Assembly (NCBI RefSeq): GCF_001637325.1
Contig: NZ_LRXL01000049.1
Coordinates: forward strand, 59,571-123,570
Length of the DNA stretch: 64,000 nucleotides
Origin: Cochleicola gelatinilyticus
GTDB taxonomy: Bacteria > Bacteroidota > Bacteroidia > Flavobacteriales > Flavobacteriaceae
Direction of reading: 5' to 3'
Notes under the pieces: model-generated
The model's database searches: none
The model's input: only the letters and a program-made list of their open reading frames with translations
Told to the model about the DNA's origin: nothing
Program-made: the position numbers and the translations under genes
Shown here: positions 9,350 to 19,100 of the stretch, piece by piece
Layout: every line of letters begins with the position of its first letter
Position numbering within the stretch: position 1 is the first letter of the stretch

Positions 9350-10144
9350 TTAGTTTCGGTTAGAAACCAAAAACCATGGATTCAATAAATTTTCTTTATT
9401 ATACTTTAAAGGTGTGTTATTAGGAAGTGCATTTACTGTAACTCCTACAGCCATACAAATAGCCTGCCCTGCAGCTGTGTCCCACTCCATAGTGGGGGCG
9501 TAACGCGGATAAAGGTCTGCCTTTCCTTCTGCTATTAAACAGAACTTTAAAGAGCTTCCTTTAGATACGATCTCAACACTATTTTCTTGAGAAATTTGAT
9601 CTATAAACTCTTTCGTTTCAATACTAAGATGAGACCTACTTCCAACAATACGCTTTAAATTCTCATCATTAGAAGGCATAATTTCTGTAGAAAGTTTGGA
9701 TATACTTTCCATAGAAAAATCAAAATTTTCTAGCACACATTTAAAAGCTTTTTTACCTGCGACATCAGCATAATATAATGTCTTTGTTACTGGAACAAAA
9801 ATCACACCCAATACAGGGTCACCACCAGACACATAGGCAATATTTACTGTAAACTCTCCATTTCGCTTTATAAACTCTTTAGTGCCATCTAAAGGGTCTA
9901 CTATCCAACAATGCTTCCACTTCGACCTAACTTTATAATCAATTTCTATATTTTCCTCACTAATTATCGGAACATTTGTAGTTTTAAGATACCTATTTAT
10001 AATTTTATTTGCATTTTCGTCAGCAATAGTTAATGGAGATTGATCAGATTTTACTTGAACTGAAAATTCTGAATCATACACATTCAGTATTTCAATTCCA
10101 GCTTCTATCGATGCTTTAATCGCAATTTCGAGGAAATTTTTCAT
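9350..10144 (-). CDS. cysQ: 3'(2'),5'-bisphosphate nucleotidase (CysQ)
   Basis: A 264-residue phosphatase of the inositol monophosphatase superfamily that converts the sulfotransfer by-product PAP to AMP and phosphate. The metal-binding glutamates lie in ISEEN (around residues 61-65) and the signature DPLDGTKEF starts at residue 83. The C-terminal MEWDTAAGQAI block completes the metal site. It is the first gene of the sulfate block in transcription order and sits 6 bp before the DUF2061 gene. Removing PAP relieves inhibition of sulfotransferases and of exoribonucleases. Its presence supports net flux through PAPS-dependent sulfation. Confidence 0.94.
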   Translation of the reverse strand: MKNFLEIAIKASIEAGIEILNVYDSEFSVQVKSDQSPLTIADENANKIINRYLKTTNVPIISEENIEIDYKVRSKWKHCWIVDPLDGTKEFIKRNGEFTVNIAYVSGGDPVLGVIFVPVTKTLYYADVAGKKAFKCVLENFDFSMESISKLSTEIMPSNDENLKRIVGSRSHLSIETKEFIDQISQENSVEIVSKGSSLKFCLIAEGKADLYPRYAPTMEWDTAAGQAICMAVGVTVNALPNNTPLKYNKENLLNPWFLVSNRN

Positions 10145-10191
10145 AGTTAGTGCAGAGATTAAGGATCTGCTAATAGGATTAGGTTAAATAT

Positions 10192-11286
10192 TTATCTCTG
10201 AAAGTGTTTCTTGATAATTGAAAAATATGATTTATATAGAATAATTATTACACTTATTGCAAAACCTAAGAATGCAGCATAAAATAAAATAAGAATTTTA
10301 TTTGGGGCTGAAGGCTCATTTGGAACAGTAACAGGACGAAGCACAGTAAAAATCGGGGTATCCTTACTTACCTGCAATTTTGAAGACTCCATCTGGGTAG
10401 CAAGCTGAGAATACATCGCATAAGCAAGATCGTACTCGGATTGGAGCTGCTCTTCTCTATTAGAAGTATATGAACTTATAATGTTTTTATTCCTATCTCT
10501 AAAATTCCCTAGAGCTGCTCGTCGTTCAACATATTCAGATTTAGCTTCATTAAATCTTTCTTCTATATATTTTAATTCATCTTTCGATTTTTGAATGTTG
10601 TAATCAATAAGAAATTTTTGTAATAATTCTTGAGCACGTTTAGTGATTTGAGCAGCCGCAAGAGGTTCTGGCATTGTCGCTTTAATTTCTAAATAACCAT
10701 CTACATCATTAAACTCTATAGATAAACTTGATTCTAGAAACTGTTTTTGTTCAATTTGTTCTTCACTTAAAGAATAAATTGAAGAGTCAGTCATTATAAA
10801 GTGTTTTTCTTCTTTAGAAGAATTTTTAAAACTCCGAACAATTTTTGAAGGAAGCCCAATTGTATTCGATTTTATTTTATGCAACAAGCCTTTATCATAA
10901 ATTTCTGAGAGATAATAAGACAGTGAGACCAAACTATCCTCTTCACTAAACTTCAATGGAGTTTCTAACAATGCAGTTTGATAGGGTGTACTGTTTACTA
11001 TGATAGGATACAAAGTAGGTATAATTAAATTTGCATCGTCATCACCTAACTTTAGTCCGACTAACTGAGCAATACCACTAAATTTTTTGCCTATTCCTCT
11101 ATTGTTCCCTAGTTGTGGTAAAATTGTCGTTGACGAAGTATATTCTTTAGGAGTGAGTTGGGCTATAAAAAAACCAAAAACTAAAAAAATAATGACAAAA
11201 ACAGCTACGAACCTCCAAGAATCTAAGATTCTATAAATTATCTCTTTTAGTGTAATGTCTGAAAGTTTACTATTATTTGATTTCAT
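10192..11286 (-). CDS. Wzz/Wzc-type polysaccharide co-polymerase without kinase domain
   Basis: A 364-residue inner-membrane protein. One transmembrane helix lies at about residues 28-46 and a second near the C-terminus (about 335-355), preceded by the proline-rich VTVPNEPSAPNK motif that marks the second helix in Wzz proteins. The periplasmic part between them is rich in coiled coil (around residues 230-310). The motif AQLTPKEYTSSTTILPQ after helix 1 is typical. No Walker motif or tyrosine-rich tail follows, so any tyrosine kinase must be encoded elsewhere. It should control chain length and contact the Wza channel encoded 8 bp upstream. Confidence 0.88.
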   Translation of the reverse strand: MKSNNSKLSDITLKEIIYRILDSWRFVAVFVIIFLVFGFFIAQLTPKEYTSSTTILPQLGNNRGIGKKFSGIAQLVGLKLGDDDANLIIPTLYPIIVNSTPYQTALLETPLKFSEEDSLVSLSYYLSEIYDKGLLHKIKSNTIGLPSKIVRSFKNSSKEEKHFIMTDSSIYSLSEEQIEQKQFLESSLSIEFNDVDGYLEIKATMPEPLAAAQITKRAQELLQKFLIDYNIQKSKDELKYIEERFNEAKSEYVERRAALGNFRDRNKNIISSYTSNREEQLQSEYDLAYAMYSQLATQMESSKLQVSKDTPIFTVLRPVTVPNEPSAPNKILILFYAAFLGFAISVIIILYKSYFSIIKKHFQR

Positions 11287-11294
11287 AATTACAA

Positions 11295-13730
11295 TTATTG
11301 AAATATTCTATCAATCAACAACCCAAACGTAGCCAAACCAGAACCAATCCCTATTACTTCTTGTGCTGAAAGTTTATTTTTATTTTCAGGTTTTGAAGGA
11401 ACAAGTATGGCGGCACCTGGCTTTAATTTTGGGTAACTTCTAAAAAACAGGAAATGCTTTGTGGAAGCTATATCTCCGTTGGGATAAACAACATAAATCT
11501 TACCTTTTTTCGCGTCAGTAGAAAAACCACCAGACATGCTAATGTAATCTCTTAAACTTCTAGAATCATCGAAACGTACTAAAGAAGGCACTAAAACCTC
11601 TCCCTCTACCTTAACAGTTTGCTTTACAGATGGAATTATTAATCTATCCCCATTTTTCAAAATTAAATTATACTTAGATTCAGGATCATCCATAATATTT
11701 TGAAGGTTAATTCCAACCCTAAATTCTTTTCTGTTTTTAATTTTTTCATCTTCAGAACCTGTGATTTCTTCTTTCTCAGATAATGTACTCAATGTTGCTT
11801 GTTGACTTTGTTCTTTATAGAAAGGATTTAGCCTAATTAAAGTTGCTCCATTTGTAAAAGCATAGGGTGATAACCCCCCAGCCTTAATTAAAAGATCGGA
11901 AATTTTTTCATCTTTATTTTCAATTGTATAATTTCCTGGATAGTTAGCCTCACCATTGACCGAAACCTTTATTTGTTCCGAATAACCTCTTAAAAAACGA
12001 ACAGAAACTCGATCATTTGGTTCCAAGAAAAATGGTGTTCCATCAGAAATTGTAAGTTTTCCATTGGCAGAAACTTTAAAATTCTTACTTAAAGTTTCGT
12101 AGGAGTCATCATCTATTCGACGATAAATATCAATCTTATTTTCATTCGCTCCATCTTGAAAACCACCTCCTAAAAGAACTAGATCTTCCACTGTCAAATT
12201 TTCAACGTATGGAATAGTAATTGGATTATTAACAGCTCCATCTATTTGTAATGTATAGTTTTCACTAAGATTATATTTATTAAATATTTCTATACGATCA
12301 TTCGGCATTAACTTAATATTCTTTAAGTTAGACATTACCTCGGAAACCGAAAAAGGGATTACAGATTCTCTAACACCGTCTTCTGTTCTAAAAATTAACC
12401 CTCTTTGTAAAAAAGCCTTTTCATTAATTCCTGCAGCTTTTTCTATAAGATCTTTCACTGTAATATTTTCAGAGTACTCATATCTTCCAGGCCTTAAAAC
12501 TGCGCCTTTAATACTAATTTCATTTTTAAATTTATCTAATATTTTATTAACCGATAACACATCTCCATCTTCCAAAGAAGTTACTCCCGAATTCGAGACT
12601 AATATCTCCTTGATGATTTTACGATCACCTTCAATTCTTTCCAAGATAATTCTATCCTTATAAGCTTGGGAGGTAAATCCACCAACAAATTCTAATAAAT
12701 TATCTAAAGTCTCATTGGGTTTTAATTCATAAACTCCTGGCCGTTTTACACTTCCCGAAATTGAAACTCTTGAGATATATGGAGAAACTATTATTACATC
12801 TTGATCACGTAAGGTTTTATTACCAACTTGAGACCCATTTACTAGATAATCATAAATATCAAAATATGTAACATCTACACCATTCCGTACTAATTTAATT
12901 TCTCTAAAAGTTCCTTCTTTAGTTGGTCCACCACTTGCGTAAAGTGCATTTAGCAATGTTGATAAAGCACTTAAGGAATATGTACCTGGCACTTTAACCT
13001 CTCCTATTATATTAACTTGAACGGTACGAACATTAACTAGCGAAATACTCAAGAAAACTTTATATGGACTATTGTCGGGAGCATTTATACCAGCATAAAT
13101 ATTTTTTAATTTGCTTTCTATCTTAGCAGAGGCCTGTTCCATCGTTAAACCACTTACATAAACAGGACCAATGTTTGAAAGACGAACAGCTCCTTCTCGA
13201 TCAACGGCGATTGTATAATTATTCTCGGCTGCACCCCATAAGTTGATAGAAATTTCATCCCCTGGTCCAAGCTCATAATTAGAAGGGGTGGCTAAATTTA
13301 AATTTGGAGTAAAAGTAATATTACGATTATTAAAAAAATCATAACCAAATATTGGATCTTTGGGAATAGTTTCTATTCCCTCATTACCTGTAAATCCTTG
13401 AGATGGTAATGAGTCTATAGTTAACGAATTTTCAATCTCACTAGTTTCAGATCCAGTTGAAATCATTCCAGATTGACTTAAACGCCGTTCCAATTCTGCA
13501 ATTTTAATTGGAGATAGCCCCTTCGTCTCAGCAAGAGCCTTAACTTGAGCCATAGTATATCCTTGTGCTTTCGCTTTTTGCCAATATTCTTGAAGTTGAT
13601 CATCAGACAGGTTTTCTATATTGCTTATATCAATGTCTGGGGTAACTTGAGCGATTACTTTTATTGAATTACAGAATAGAATGAAAAAGCAAACAAAAAA
13701 AACATTGCGTGAACTTAAAAATTTCATCAT
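11295..13730 (-). CDS. Polysaccharide export outer-membrane protein (Wza-like, multiple SLBB domains)
   Basis: An 811-residue exporter, the first gene of the operon. A signal peptide ends at about KVIAQ and has no lipobox, unlike classical Wza. After a helical region rich in Gln and Glu comes the polysaccharide export domain (YELGPGDEISINLWG, about residue 155) and then a series of about six SLBB-type beta-grasp repeats, each with patterns such as VNIIGEVKVPGTY, VSISGSVKRPGVY, ISIKGAVLRPGRY and VKVEGEVLVPSLV. The protein is much longer than Wza (about 380 residues) and matches the long SLBB exporters of Bacteroidota. The start may be the first or the second Met (13730 or 13727). It would form the periplasmic and outer-membrane conduit. 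Confidence 0.9.
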   Translation of the reverse strand: MMKFLSSRNVFFVCFFILFCNSIKVIAQVTPDIDISNIENLSDDQLQEYWQKAKAQGYTMAQVKALAETKGLSPIKIAELERRLSQSGMISTGSETSEIENSLTIDSLPSQGFTGNEGIETIPKDPIFGYDFFNNRNITFTPNLNLATPSNYELGPGDEISINLWGAAENNYTIAVDREGAVRLSNIGPVYVSGLTMEQASAKIESKLKNIYAGINAPDNSPYKVFLSISLVNVRTVQVNIIGEVKVPGTYSLSALSTLLNALYASGGPTKEGTFREIKLVRNGVDVTYFDIYDYLVNGSQVGNKTLRDQDVIIVSPYISRVSISGSVKRPGVYELKPNETLDNLLEFVGGFTSQAYKDRIILERIEGDRKIIKEILVSNSGVTSLEDGDVLSVNKILDKFKNEISIKGAVLRPGRYEYSENITVKDLIEKAAGINEKAFLQRGLIFRTEDGVRESVIPFSVSEVMSNLKNIKLMPNDRIEIFNKYNLSENYTLQIDGAVNNPITIPYVENLTVEDLVLLGGGFQDGANENKIDIYRRIDDDSYETLSKNFKVSANGKLTISDGTPFFLEPNDRVSVRFLRGYSEQIKVSVNGEANYPGNYTIENKDEKISDLLIKAGGLSPYAFTNGATLIRLNPFYKEQSQQATLSTLSEKEEITGSEDEKIKNRKEFRVGINLQNIMDDPESKYNLILKNGDRLIIPSVKQTVKVEGEVLVPSLVRFDDSRSLRDYISMSGGFSTDAKKGKIYVVYPNGDIASTKHFLFFRSYPKLKPGAAILVPSKPENKNKLSAQEVIGIGSGLATFGLLIDRIFQ

Positions 13731-13786
13731 TAATTTTTAATAATAAGTGGTACGCGATTATAAATGCGTAATTTAAAATGAATTCG

Positions 13787-13794
13787 CAAATATA
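13787..13794 (-). promoter_or_regulatory. Candidate -7 promoter element for the polysaccharide operon
   Basis: Read on the minus strand the bases are TATATTTG, a match to the Bacteroidota -7 consensus TAnnTTTG. A TTG that could serve as the -33 element lies upstream at 13810-13812, with a slightly short spacer. The implied transcript start is near 13780, about 50 nt before the Wza start. It is the only such element seen in the region upstream of the 13-gene operon. Motif match only. Confidence 0.55.
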
Positions 13795-13913
13795 CTAATT
13801 CTTTGTTAGCAAGACGATTTAACTATCCAGACTTTATACGCTAAATTAACTAACAATTTAGATTAAATGTGACGTTTCGTATAGTTAAAAAAAAATTAAA
13901 CCTCCTATAATAA

Positions 13914-13944
13914 TTGGTGTCATACGAATCTGTCTGTAACTTTG
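13914..13944 (+). promoter_or_regulatory. Candidate dps promoter
   Basis: TTG at 13914-13916 and TAACTTTG at 13937-13944 fit the Bacteroidota -33/-7 pattern with a 20-nt spacer. The dps start codon follows 17 nt later. This element also argues for the start at 13962 rather than an upstream in-frame codon, which would lie inside the promoter. Confidence 0.62.
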
Positions 13945-13961
13945 TTAAAAACCAAAAAACA

Positions 13962-14453
13962 ATGAGCTATTTAAACTTAAACAAAGATAAAATCACAGAA
14001 ACAGCTAAAGAATTAAATACGCTGCTTGCCGATTACCACCTTTATTATCAAAAATTACGCAATTTTCACTGGAACATTGTTGGAAAAAACTTTTTCGATC
14101 TTCATGAAAAATTTGAAGAAATGTACGACGATGCAAAATTGAAGGTAGACGAAATAGCCGAACGGATTCTCACTTTACGATTTCAACCTGTAAGTAATTA
14201 TTCAGATTACTTAAAAAAATCGAACCTTAAAGAATCCCCTTCAGAAACAAAAGATGTAGAAATGGTTAAAATTTTGCTTAAAGACCATGGAATACTCCTC
14301 AAACAAATGAGAATTGTTATCGAAAAGGCCGATGCAGCGGGAGATGAAGGAACTATCGATATGATTGGAGCTTACATTGGAGGTCTCGAAAAAATTAGTT
14401 GGATGCTCGACGCTTGGTCTATGAGTGCTTCAGCAAATCACCCCGAAGCGTAG
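13962..14453 (+). CDS. dps: Dps-family ferritin-like DNA protection protein
   Basis: A 163-residue four-helix ferritin-like protein that oxidises and stores iron and protects DNA during oxidative stress as a dodecamer. The ferroxidase ligands follow the Dps spacing: H36 (in NFHWN), H48, E52, D63 and E67, with the 12-residue gap between the histidines seen in the family. The start at 13962 is preferred because the upstream in-frame extension overlaps the promoter and lacks family similarity. The N-terminal tail is short with two lysines, so DNA binding through a long basic tail is unlikely. Regulation by the OxyR encoded at 41537 is plausible but inferred. Confidence 0.93.
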   Translation: MSYLNLNKDKITETAKELNTLLADYHLYYQKLRNFHWNIVGKNFFDLHEKFEEMYDDAKLKVDEIAERILTLRFQPVSNYSDYLKKSNLKESPSETKDVEMVKILLKDHGILLKQMRIVIEKADAAGDEGTIDMIGAYIGGLEKISWMLDAWSMSASANHPEA

Positions 14454-14471
14454 TTTCAACACAAAATTACA

Positions 14472-14496
14472 AGTCCGCATTTAGCGGACTTTTTTT
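14472..14496 (+). terminator. Rho-independent terminator after dps
   Basis: A perfect 7-bp stem AGTCCGC/GCGGACT with a 5-nt ATTTA loop is followed at once by a run of T. The T run ends directly at the ATG of the next gene (14497), which leaves that gene without a separate leader. Confidence 0.9.
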
Positions 14497-15357
14497 ATGA
14501 AATTTTATCTCGCACTTACTTGCTTATATCTTTGTACGACTAGTTGTAATTACAATTTTGGACGCTTAGATATAATTGCCTCTCTTTCCATGTCGGAGGT
14601 TAGTGGAATAGAAAAAGTAATAAATTCACCGCTACTATGGATGATCGAAGATTCTGGCAATGCCCCTACTATTTATGGTTATGATATTCAAAAGAAATTG
14701 GTTGCCCAGACCATTACAATCACAAATGCAAAAAATACAGATTGGGAGGATTTAGCTTCAGACCTAGACGGAAACCTTTATATAGGTGACTTCGGAAACA
14801 ACCATAACAAACGAAACGATCTTTCCATTTACAAGGTTGAACGCGTAGGAAGCATTTCAGAAAAAGAAACTGAAGCTACCAAAACCTCCTTTTCTTTTGA
14901 AGATCAAGTGCAATTTCCCCCTAAAAAGAAAAACCGAAATTTTGATGTTGAAGGTTTTATATTTTTAAACGATTATTTTTACTTATTTACACGAAATCGC
15001 TCTAAACATTTCGACGGAACGACATCTGTTTACAGACTTCCCGCCAAAGAAGGGAGTTTTAAGGCAAAACGAATTGCTTCCTATATTACCTGTACTCAAA
15101 AGCAAGAGTGCGCAGTAACTAGTGCAGATTATGATCTGGAAACAAACACCCTTGTATTGTTAAGTTATTCTAATGTATGGGCGTTTTCAAATTTCGAAAA
15201 CGACCGTTTTTTCGAAGGAACGGTTAAGCATATACCTCTACAGTATCCTTCACAAAAAGAAAGTATTTCATTTAAAAATTCAGACACGGTATTTATCGTA
15301 GATGAATTAACAAATATTGTTGGAGGCAATTTATACGAAATGAAGCTTAATAACTAA
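14497..15357 (+). CDS. Putative lipoprotein with beta-propeller-like repeats, unknown function
   Basis: A 286-residue protein with a short signal peptide and lipobox TTSC at residues 14-17, so it is probably anchored to a membrane as a lipoprotein. The mature part is rich in short aspartate- and asparagine-containing beta motifs (DWEDLASDLDGNLYIGDFGNN, given here as its key residues DWEDLA and GDFGNN), which resemble the blades of the SdiA-regulated or phytase-like propellers. No catalytic motif is recognised. The start codon lies directly against the dps terminator and the 3' end overlaps the convergent phosphoesterase gene by 11 bp. How it is expressed is not clear: read-through from dps or a promoter inside dps would be needed. 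Function unknown. Confidence 0.72.
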   Translation: MKFYLALTCLYLCTTSCNYNFGRLDIIASLSMSEVSGIEKVINSPLLWMIEDSGNAPTIYGYDIQKKLVAQTITITNAKNTDWEDLASDLDGNLYIGDFGNNHNKRNDLSIYKVERVGSISEKETEATKTSFSFEDQVQFPPKKKNRNFDVEGFIFLNDYFYLFTRNRSKHFDGTTSVYRLPAKEGSFKAKRIASYITCTQKQECAVTSADYDLETNTLVLLSYSNVWAFSNFENDRFFEGTVKHIPLQYPSQKESISFKNSDTVFIVDELTNIVGGNLYEMKLNN

Positions 15358-18300
15358 ACTGAAATCCAACACCAAACCTACTTCCTTCATCACTATTAAA
15401 AACACTTAAATCGAAATGCAAGGCTTCGGTCCATTGAACCATAAATCCACCACCTAAAGAATGGTGCCATCTATTAGAAGTATTATTTGCAACCCATACC
15501 CTCCCCGTATCAAATCCGGTATAAACACTAAAATTAAGTGGAAAGAAAAAAGTTTTTATGGGTTCGAAACTATACGATAGTTCTGCTGTTCCAGTAAGAC
15601 TATGGTCTCCAGTAAAGCGATCGTTTCGAAATCCACGTAAACCGTTGTTGGCTCCAATTCTTGCCTGTTGATAAAACCGAGGAGCATCACCCACTGTTAG
15701 ATATGTAGAGACCCCTGTCTTTAAAACAAAATTGCGATTATTAGATAGCGCATTATAAAACACCAAGTCGGCTTCAGCAAAACCAGTCCCTATTGTTCCA
15801 CCTAGGTCATCGATATACCCTCCTTTTATTTTAAAAAGCATTCCTTTAGTAGGAAATGCTTCTGCATCATAATTTTTATACTGATAGGTCGTGTTCGGGA
15901 TGAAAAAGTAACTTCTATCCTCTAATTCAGAAGAACGGTTTTCAGCAATAAAATTTGCCCCATTTCTTACTAATTCTACAGCATCGACATCTAATTTTAC
16001 TTGAAAAAAACTTCCATATTGTGATGCTCGTTCTACCCCAATTCCTCCATGATACACACTCATATTAACACGATTGTAATCAAAACTAAAAACCTCATCT
16101 AGATTCTTTGAATTATTTCCAAAGCCGAAAAAATTTTCTGTATAATTTTTTGAAGTAAAACGTGTGGTCGTTATAAAATTAAAATCGGAAAAAATGGAAG
16201 CAAACCCTTTATTAAAATGAATATCTAATCCTTGGGTTAAGAACTGATAGTCTATTGTAATTTCTGTTCGTTTGCTATAGGGATTAAGAAGAAACTCATT
16301 CTTATTTTTTAAATATTTTGCGTGTATCGATGCTCCAGTATCTGGGTTGTAATTTACACCTAATCCAATTTTTCCACTGGTAGTTTTTTTCCGGGTATAA
16401 TCGTAAAGGTTCGGCGTATAAAATTTAGTGAAGCGTACTTTTGCTCCTCCCTGCTCTTTCACTGTATTTTGTTCTGTACGGTTGTCGTAAATCTCAATTT
16501 TTTTACCATTAGCTACCGAAAAAGAGTCTTCATCCTGCCCACCAATAATTCTAATAAGCATGGGATCTTCTGGCGTTCCGCTTACAACAAACTTATCGTC
16601 ATCGTCCAGACCATATAACCAGATCTCTTCAGTTTCATTACTTCGGAAAGTTCTATCGAACAATTCATCTCCTTTTTCTCCATCTTTAATACGGAATGCT
16701 CTTATACGGGTTTCCCCTTTCGGAAGGCGTTCAATTTCGAACAAATCATCTTTATCGGTCCCTGTGAGCATTTGAAACTTAATAAATTCTTCATAATACC
16801 GTTCTACGATTTCAACAAGATTTTTCTTCCTTCCTAAAAAATGCTTTTTAATTTCCGAAATTGTTTCATCCTGTACAGCGTTAGGAAGAGCACTGAAGGC
16901 TTCCTCTAAAATAGATTCATCTATCGATTCCTGAATTGCTTGCGCCTGAGCTATCCATTCTTGTTTGGCGCTTCTCTTTACAAGCGCACGGTCCAACTTA
17001 GCTCCAGCTTCATTAAACCATTTAACATCGACAATATCATTACCGTACACTCCAAACTGATTCACAGCACCAATAAGTGAACGCATTGTATTTAAAAAAG
17101 AGCCATCGAAATTGGCGAATACTTGGTCGCGATCTCTAGGAATAGGTACAAACGTTTTAGAATCGTTCGCTCCTTCAAATTCTGCCCATCGCCACTGGTC
17201 ACTATGACGGTCCCAATCACCAATCAACATATCGAAAATACGGGCACGTATGTACGCCTGTTCGTCTAAAACATACGCTTCATCTTCCCGTAATTTCTTT
17301 AAAAGATCATCGGTACTCTCGATATCATCTGGATATCCAAAACTCTTTCGAGTTTTATATTCTTCTGCAGGACGCTCTACAATCATATACAACTGATCTC
17401 CATATTCTTCATTGTACTTTTCTAAAGCTTTTTGTTTAGGTACATAAAACAATTCGGGAGTGGTGTAATACACTCCGGCAGCTTTTGCCAAAGTTGGTAT
17501 TGCAAATGCTCCATAGGGATGGGCGGCTGTAAAAAAATCGAGAATAAGCTCTTCGGGCAACGTGTTCGAAAAATAGGCATCCCCATTAATACCCTTAAAG
17601 GTTGTGGTCTCTAAAAACTGAACTGCACTTTTCTTTAAAGCGCGCATGTTGTATTCTTTGCCATCTTTAGTAACTAGACGCAGTGATTCTGTTTGGTGGC
17701 CACCGCCGGGACGCACCACTTCTAACCCTCCATAAAGGGTGTCTAAAAATGCCGTTTTTGCTGTGACTTTTGCTCCGTAGGCTTCCCGATAATGGGCACC
17801 CCAAAAGGATTTAAAAAAATCTGATTTTTCAACTTTCGAAAGATCATACACCGAAGCAGTAAACGTTTCAGGAAATGTTGTGGCAAGATCATCGGTGTCG
17901 GGTAGTTTGGTCGGGCCAAAAACTTTAGTACTGTACAGAAGCGCAGGGGTGTTGTCTGTATTTCTTCCGAAGAAATGAGCCGCAACACGACCATTTTTAA
18001 ATACTTCTAAGGAAGCGAAACCGTTCTTACCGTACGAAAAAACTCCATTATCACTTAAAGTTACTGGCTTCGATTCTCCTCCAGCACCGCTAATTACTTG
18101 TTTTATTGCTCCTTGTTCTATATATTGTAGGTTCTGTTCGTGTCCCGAAACTACAATGATACGCTGCTTATCTGTATCCAGCATTGGTAGTAATTTCGAC
18201 ATCAACTCATTGTACTTTTTATTGAAACGATCCTGAATAGAAATTCCTCCCTGTGCCCGTATTTGGGCTATTAGGCTTCCAAGAAATGGCACTGGAATAT

Positions 18301-19024
18301 TTCCCTGTAATGGAAATATATGATCCCGAAACGAAAACCTTCCACCATGAAATCCATTCGTAAAAACGGGGTGGTGAATTGCAAAAATGATGGTTTTATT
18401 TGCATTCTTTTTAAACTCACCTTCAATTTCAGCCAACAATTTTTCCCGGGTTTTAATCTCACACTTATCATTCATTTGTGGGTGTAAATACCAGTATTCA
18501 ATGTACCACTGACTATCTACAATTACTAACTGAACGTCTTTGGAAATCTCAATACTTTCTAAAGGACATCCGTTATTGGGGGTAAGAATATCTTCAGCAT
18601 TCATGCGGTCTTCAAGGTAATCCTCGATCGTTTCCAGCCCTTTCGTTTTATTAAAATTCCAATCGTAATTTCCAGGAATGAAATACGGTGTTGCTCCAGT
18701 ACTCTTTACCACCTCTAGTTGCTGGTCTAATTGTTTTTTAATAGTAGCTTCATTTTTAGCTTTGCCCTCTACATTATCTCCTATAAACACTACATGCGCT
18801 GGTAGTGTGTCTTTTTTTATTTCTTTCTGAAGGGTTTCGAGTATGGGTACTTTATCTCCCTGAGAGTTTGAGGCATTTCCTATAATGTAAAACCGTTCAC
18901 TCCTTTTTTCTTCTTCGGAAAAACTTCCCGTTTTGTGATCCTCGTCGATAGAAATCCCGGAAGTAGCACAGGAAGTAAGTACTGTTAGTACAATTGAAAA
19001 TAAAATTAATTTGGGGTAGTTCAT
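15347..19024 (-). CDS. Lipoprotein fusion: degenerate metallophosphoesterase, kinase-like middle domain, BamA-like barrel
   Basis: About 1225 residues. The start at ATG 19024 puts a lipobox Cys at residue 19. The N-terminal calcineurin-like domain follows the purple acid phosphatase order, but key positions are changed: GDxG is GNAS (N50), GDxxY is GDNVE (E86 for Tyr), GNHD/E is GNYD (Y120 for the catalytic His), and GHxH is GHEQ (Q297). The central HH (217-218) is kept. A middle region (about 420-690) has MRALKK, then GDWDRHSDQWRW with D605-R606-H607, then PIPRDRDQVF with D631 and D633, an arrangement like atypical kinases. The last ~400 residues resemble an Omp85/BamA barrel (GLRGFRNDRF) and end in aromatic FSY, a barrel assembly signal. 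Tandem paralogue of the upstream gene. Confidence 0.82.
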   Translation of the reverse strand: MNYPKLILFSIVLTVLTSCATSGISIDEDHKTGSFSEEEKRSERFYIIGNASNSQGDKVPILETLQKEIKKDTLPAHVVFIGDNVEGKAKNEATIKKQLDQQLEVVKSTGATPYFIPGNYDWNFNKTKGLETIEDYLEDRMNAEDILTPNNGCPLESIEISKDVQLVIVDSQWYIEYWYLHPQMNDKCEIKTREKLLAEIEGEFKKNANKTIIFAIHHPVFTNGFHGGRFSFRDHIFPLQGNIPVPFLGSLIAQIRAQGGISIQDRFNKKYNELMSKLLPMLDTDKQRIIVVSGHEQNLQYIEQGAIKQVISGAGGESKPVTLSDNGVFSYGKNGFASLEVFKNGRVAAHFFGRNTDNTPALLYSTKVFGPTKLPDTDDLATTFPETFTASVYDLSKVEKSDFFKSFWGAHYREAYGAKVTAKTAFLDTLYGGLEVVRPGGGHQTESLRLVTKDGKEYNMRALKKSAVQFLETTTFKGINGDAYFSNTLPEELILDFFTAAHPYGAFAIPTLAKAAGVYYTTPELFYVPKQKALEKYNEEYGDQLYMIVERPAEEYKTRKSFGYPDDIESTDDLLKKLREDEAYVLDEQAYIRARIFDMLIGDWDRHSDQWRWAEFEGANDSKTFVPIPRDRDQVFANFDGSFLNTMRSLIGAVNQFGVYGNDIVDVKWFNEAGAKLDRALVKRSAKQEWIAQAQAIQESIDESILEEAFSALPNAVQDETISEIKKHFLGRKKNLVEIVERYYEEFIKFQMLTGTDKDDLFEIERLPKGETRIRAFRIKDGEKGDELFDRTFRSNETEEIWLYGLDDDDKFVVSGTPEDPMLIRIIGGQDEDSFSVANGKKIEIYDNRTEQNTVKEQGGAKVRFTKFYTPNLYDYTRKKTTSGKIGLGVNYNPDTGASIHAKYLKNKNEFLLNPYSKRTEITIDYQFLTQGLDIHFNKGFASIFSDFNFITTTRFTSKNYTENFFGFGNNSKNLDEVFSFDYNRVNMSVYHGGIGVERASQYGSFFQVKLDVDAVELVRNGANFIAENRSSELEDRSYFFIPNTTYQYKNYDAEAFPTKGMLFKIKGGYIDDLGGTIGTGFAEADLVFYNALSNNRNFVLKTGVSTYLTVGDAPRFYQQARIGANNGLRGFRNDRFTGDHSLTGTAELSYSFEPIKTFFFPLNFSVYTGFDTGRVWVANNTSNRWHHSLGGGFMVQWTEALHFDLSVFNSDEGSRFGVGFQFSY

Positions 19025-19100
19025 GCGGTTAATATACATTAATTTTTAAAGGTTCTATTTTGCATAAAAATTTGTGAGCAATGCCGTAGAAAAGGACAGA

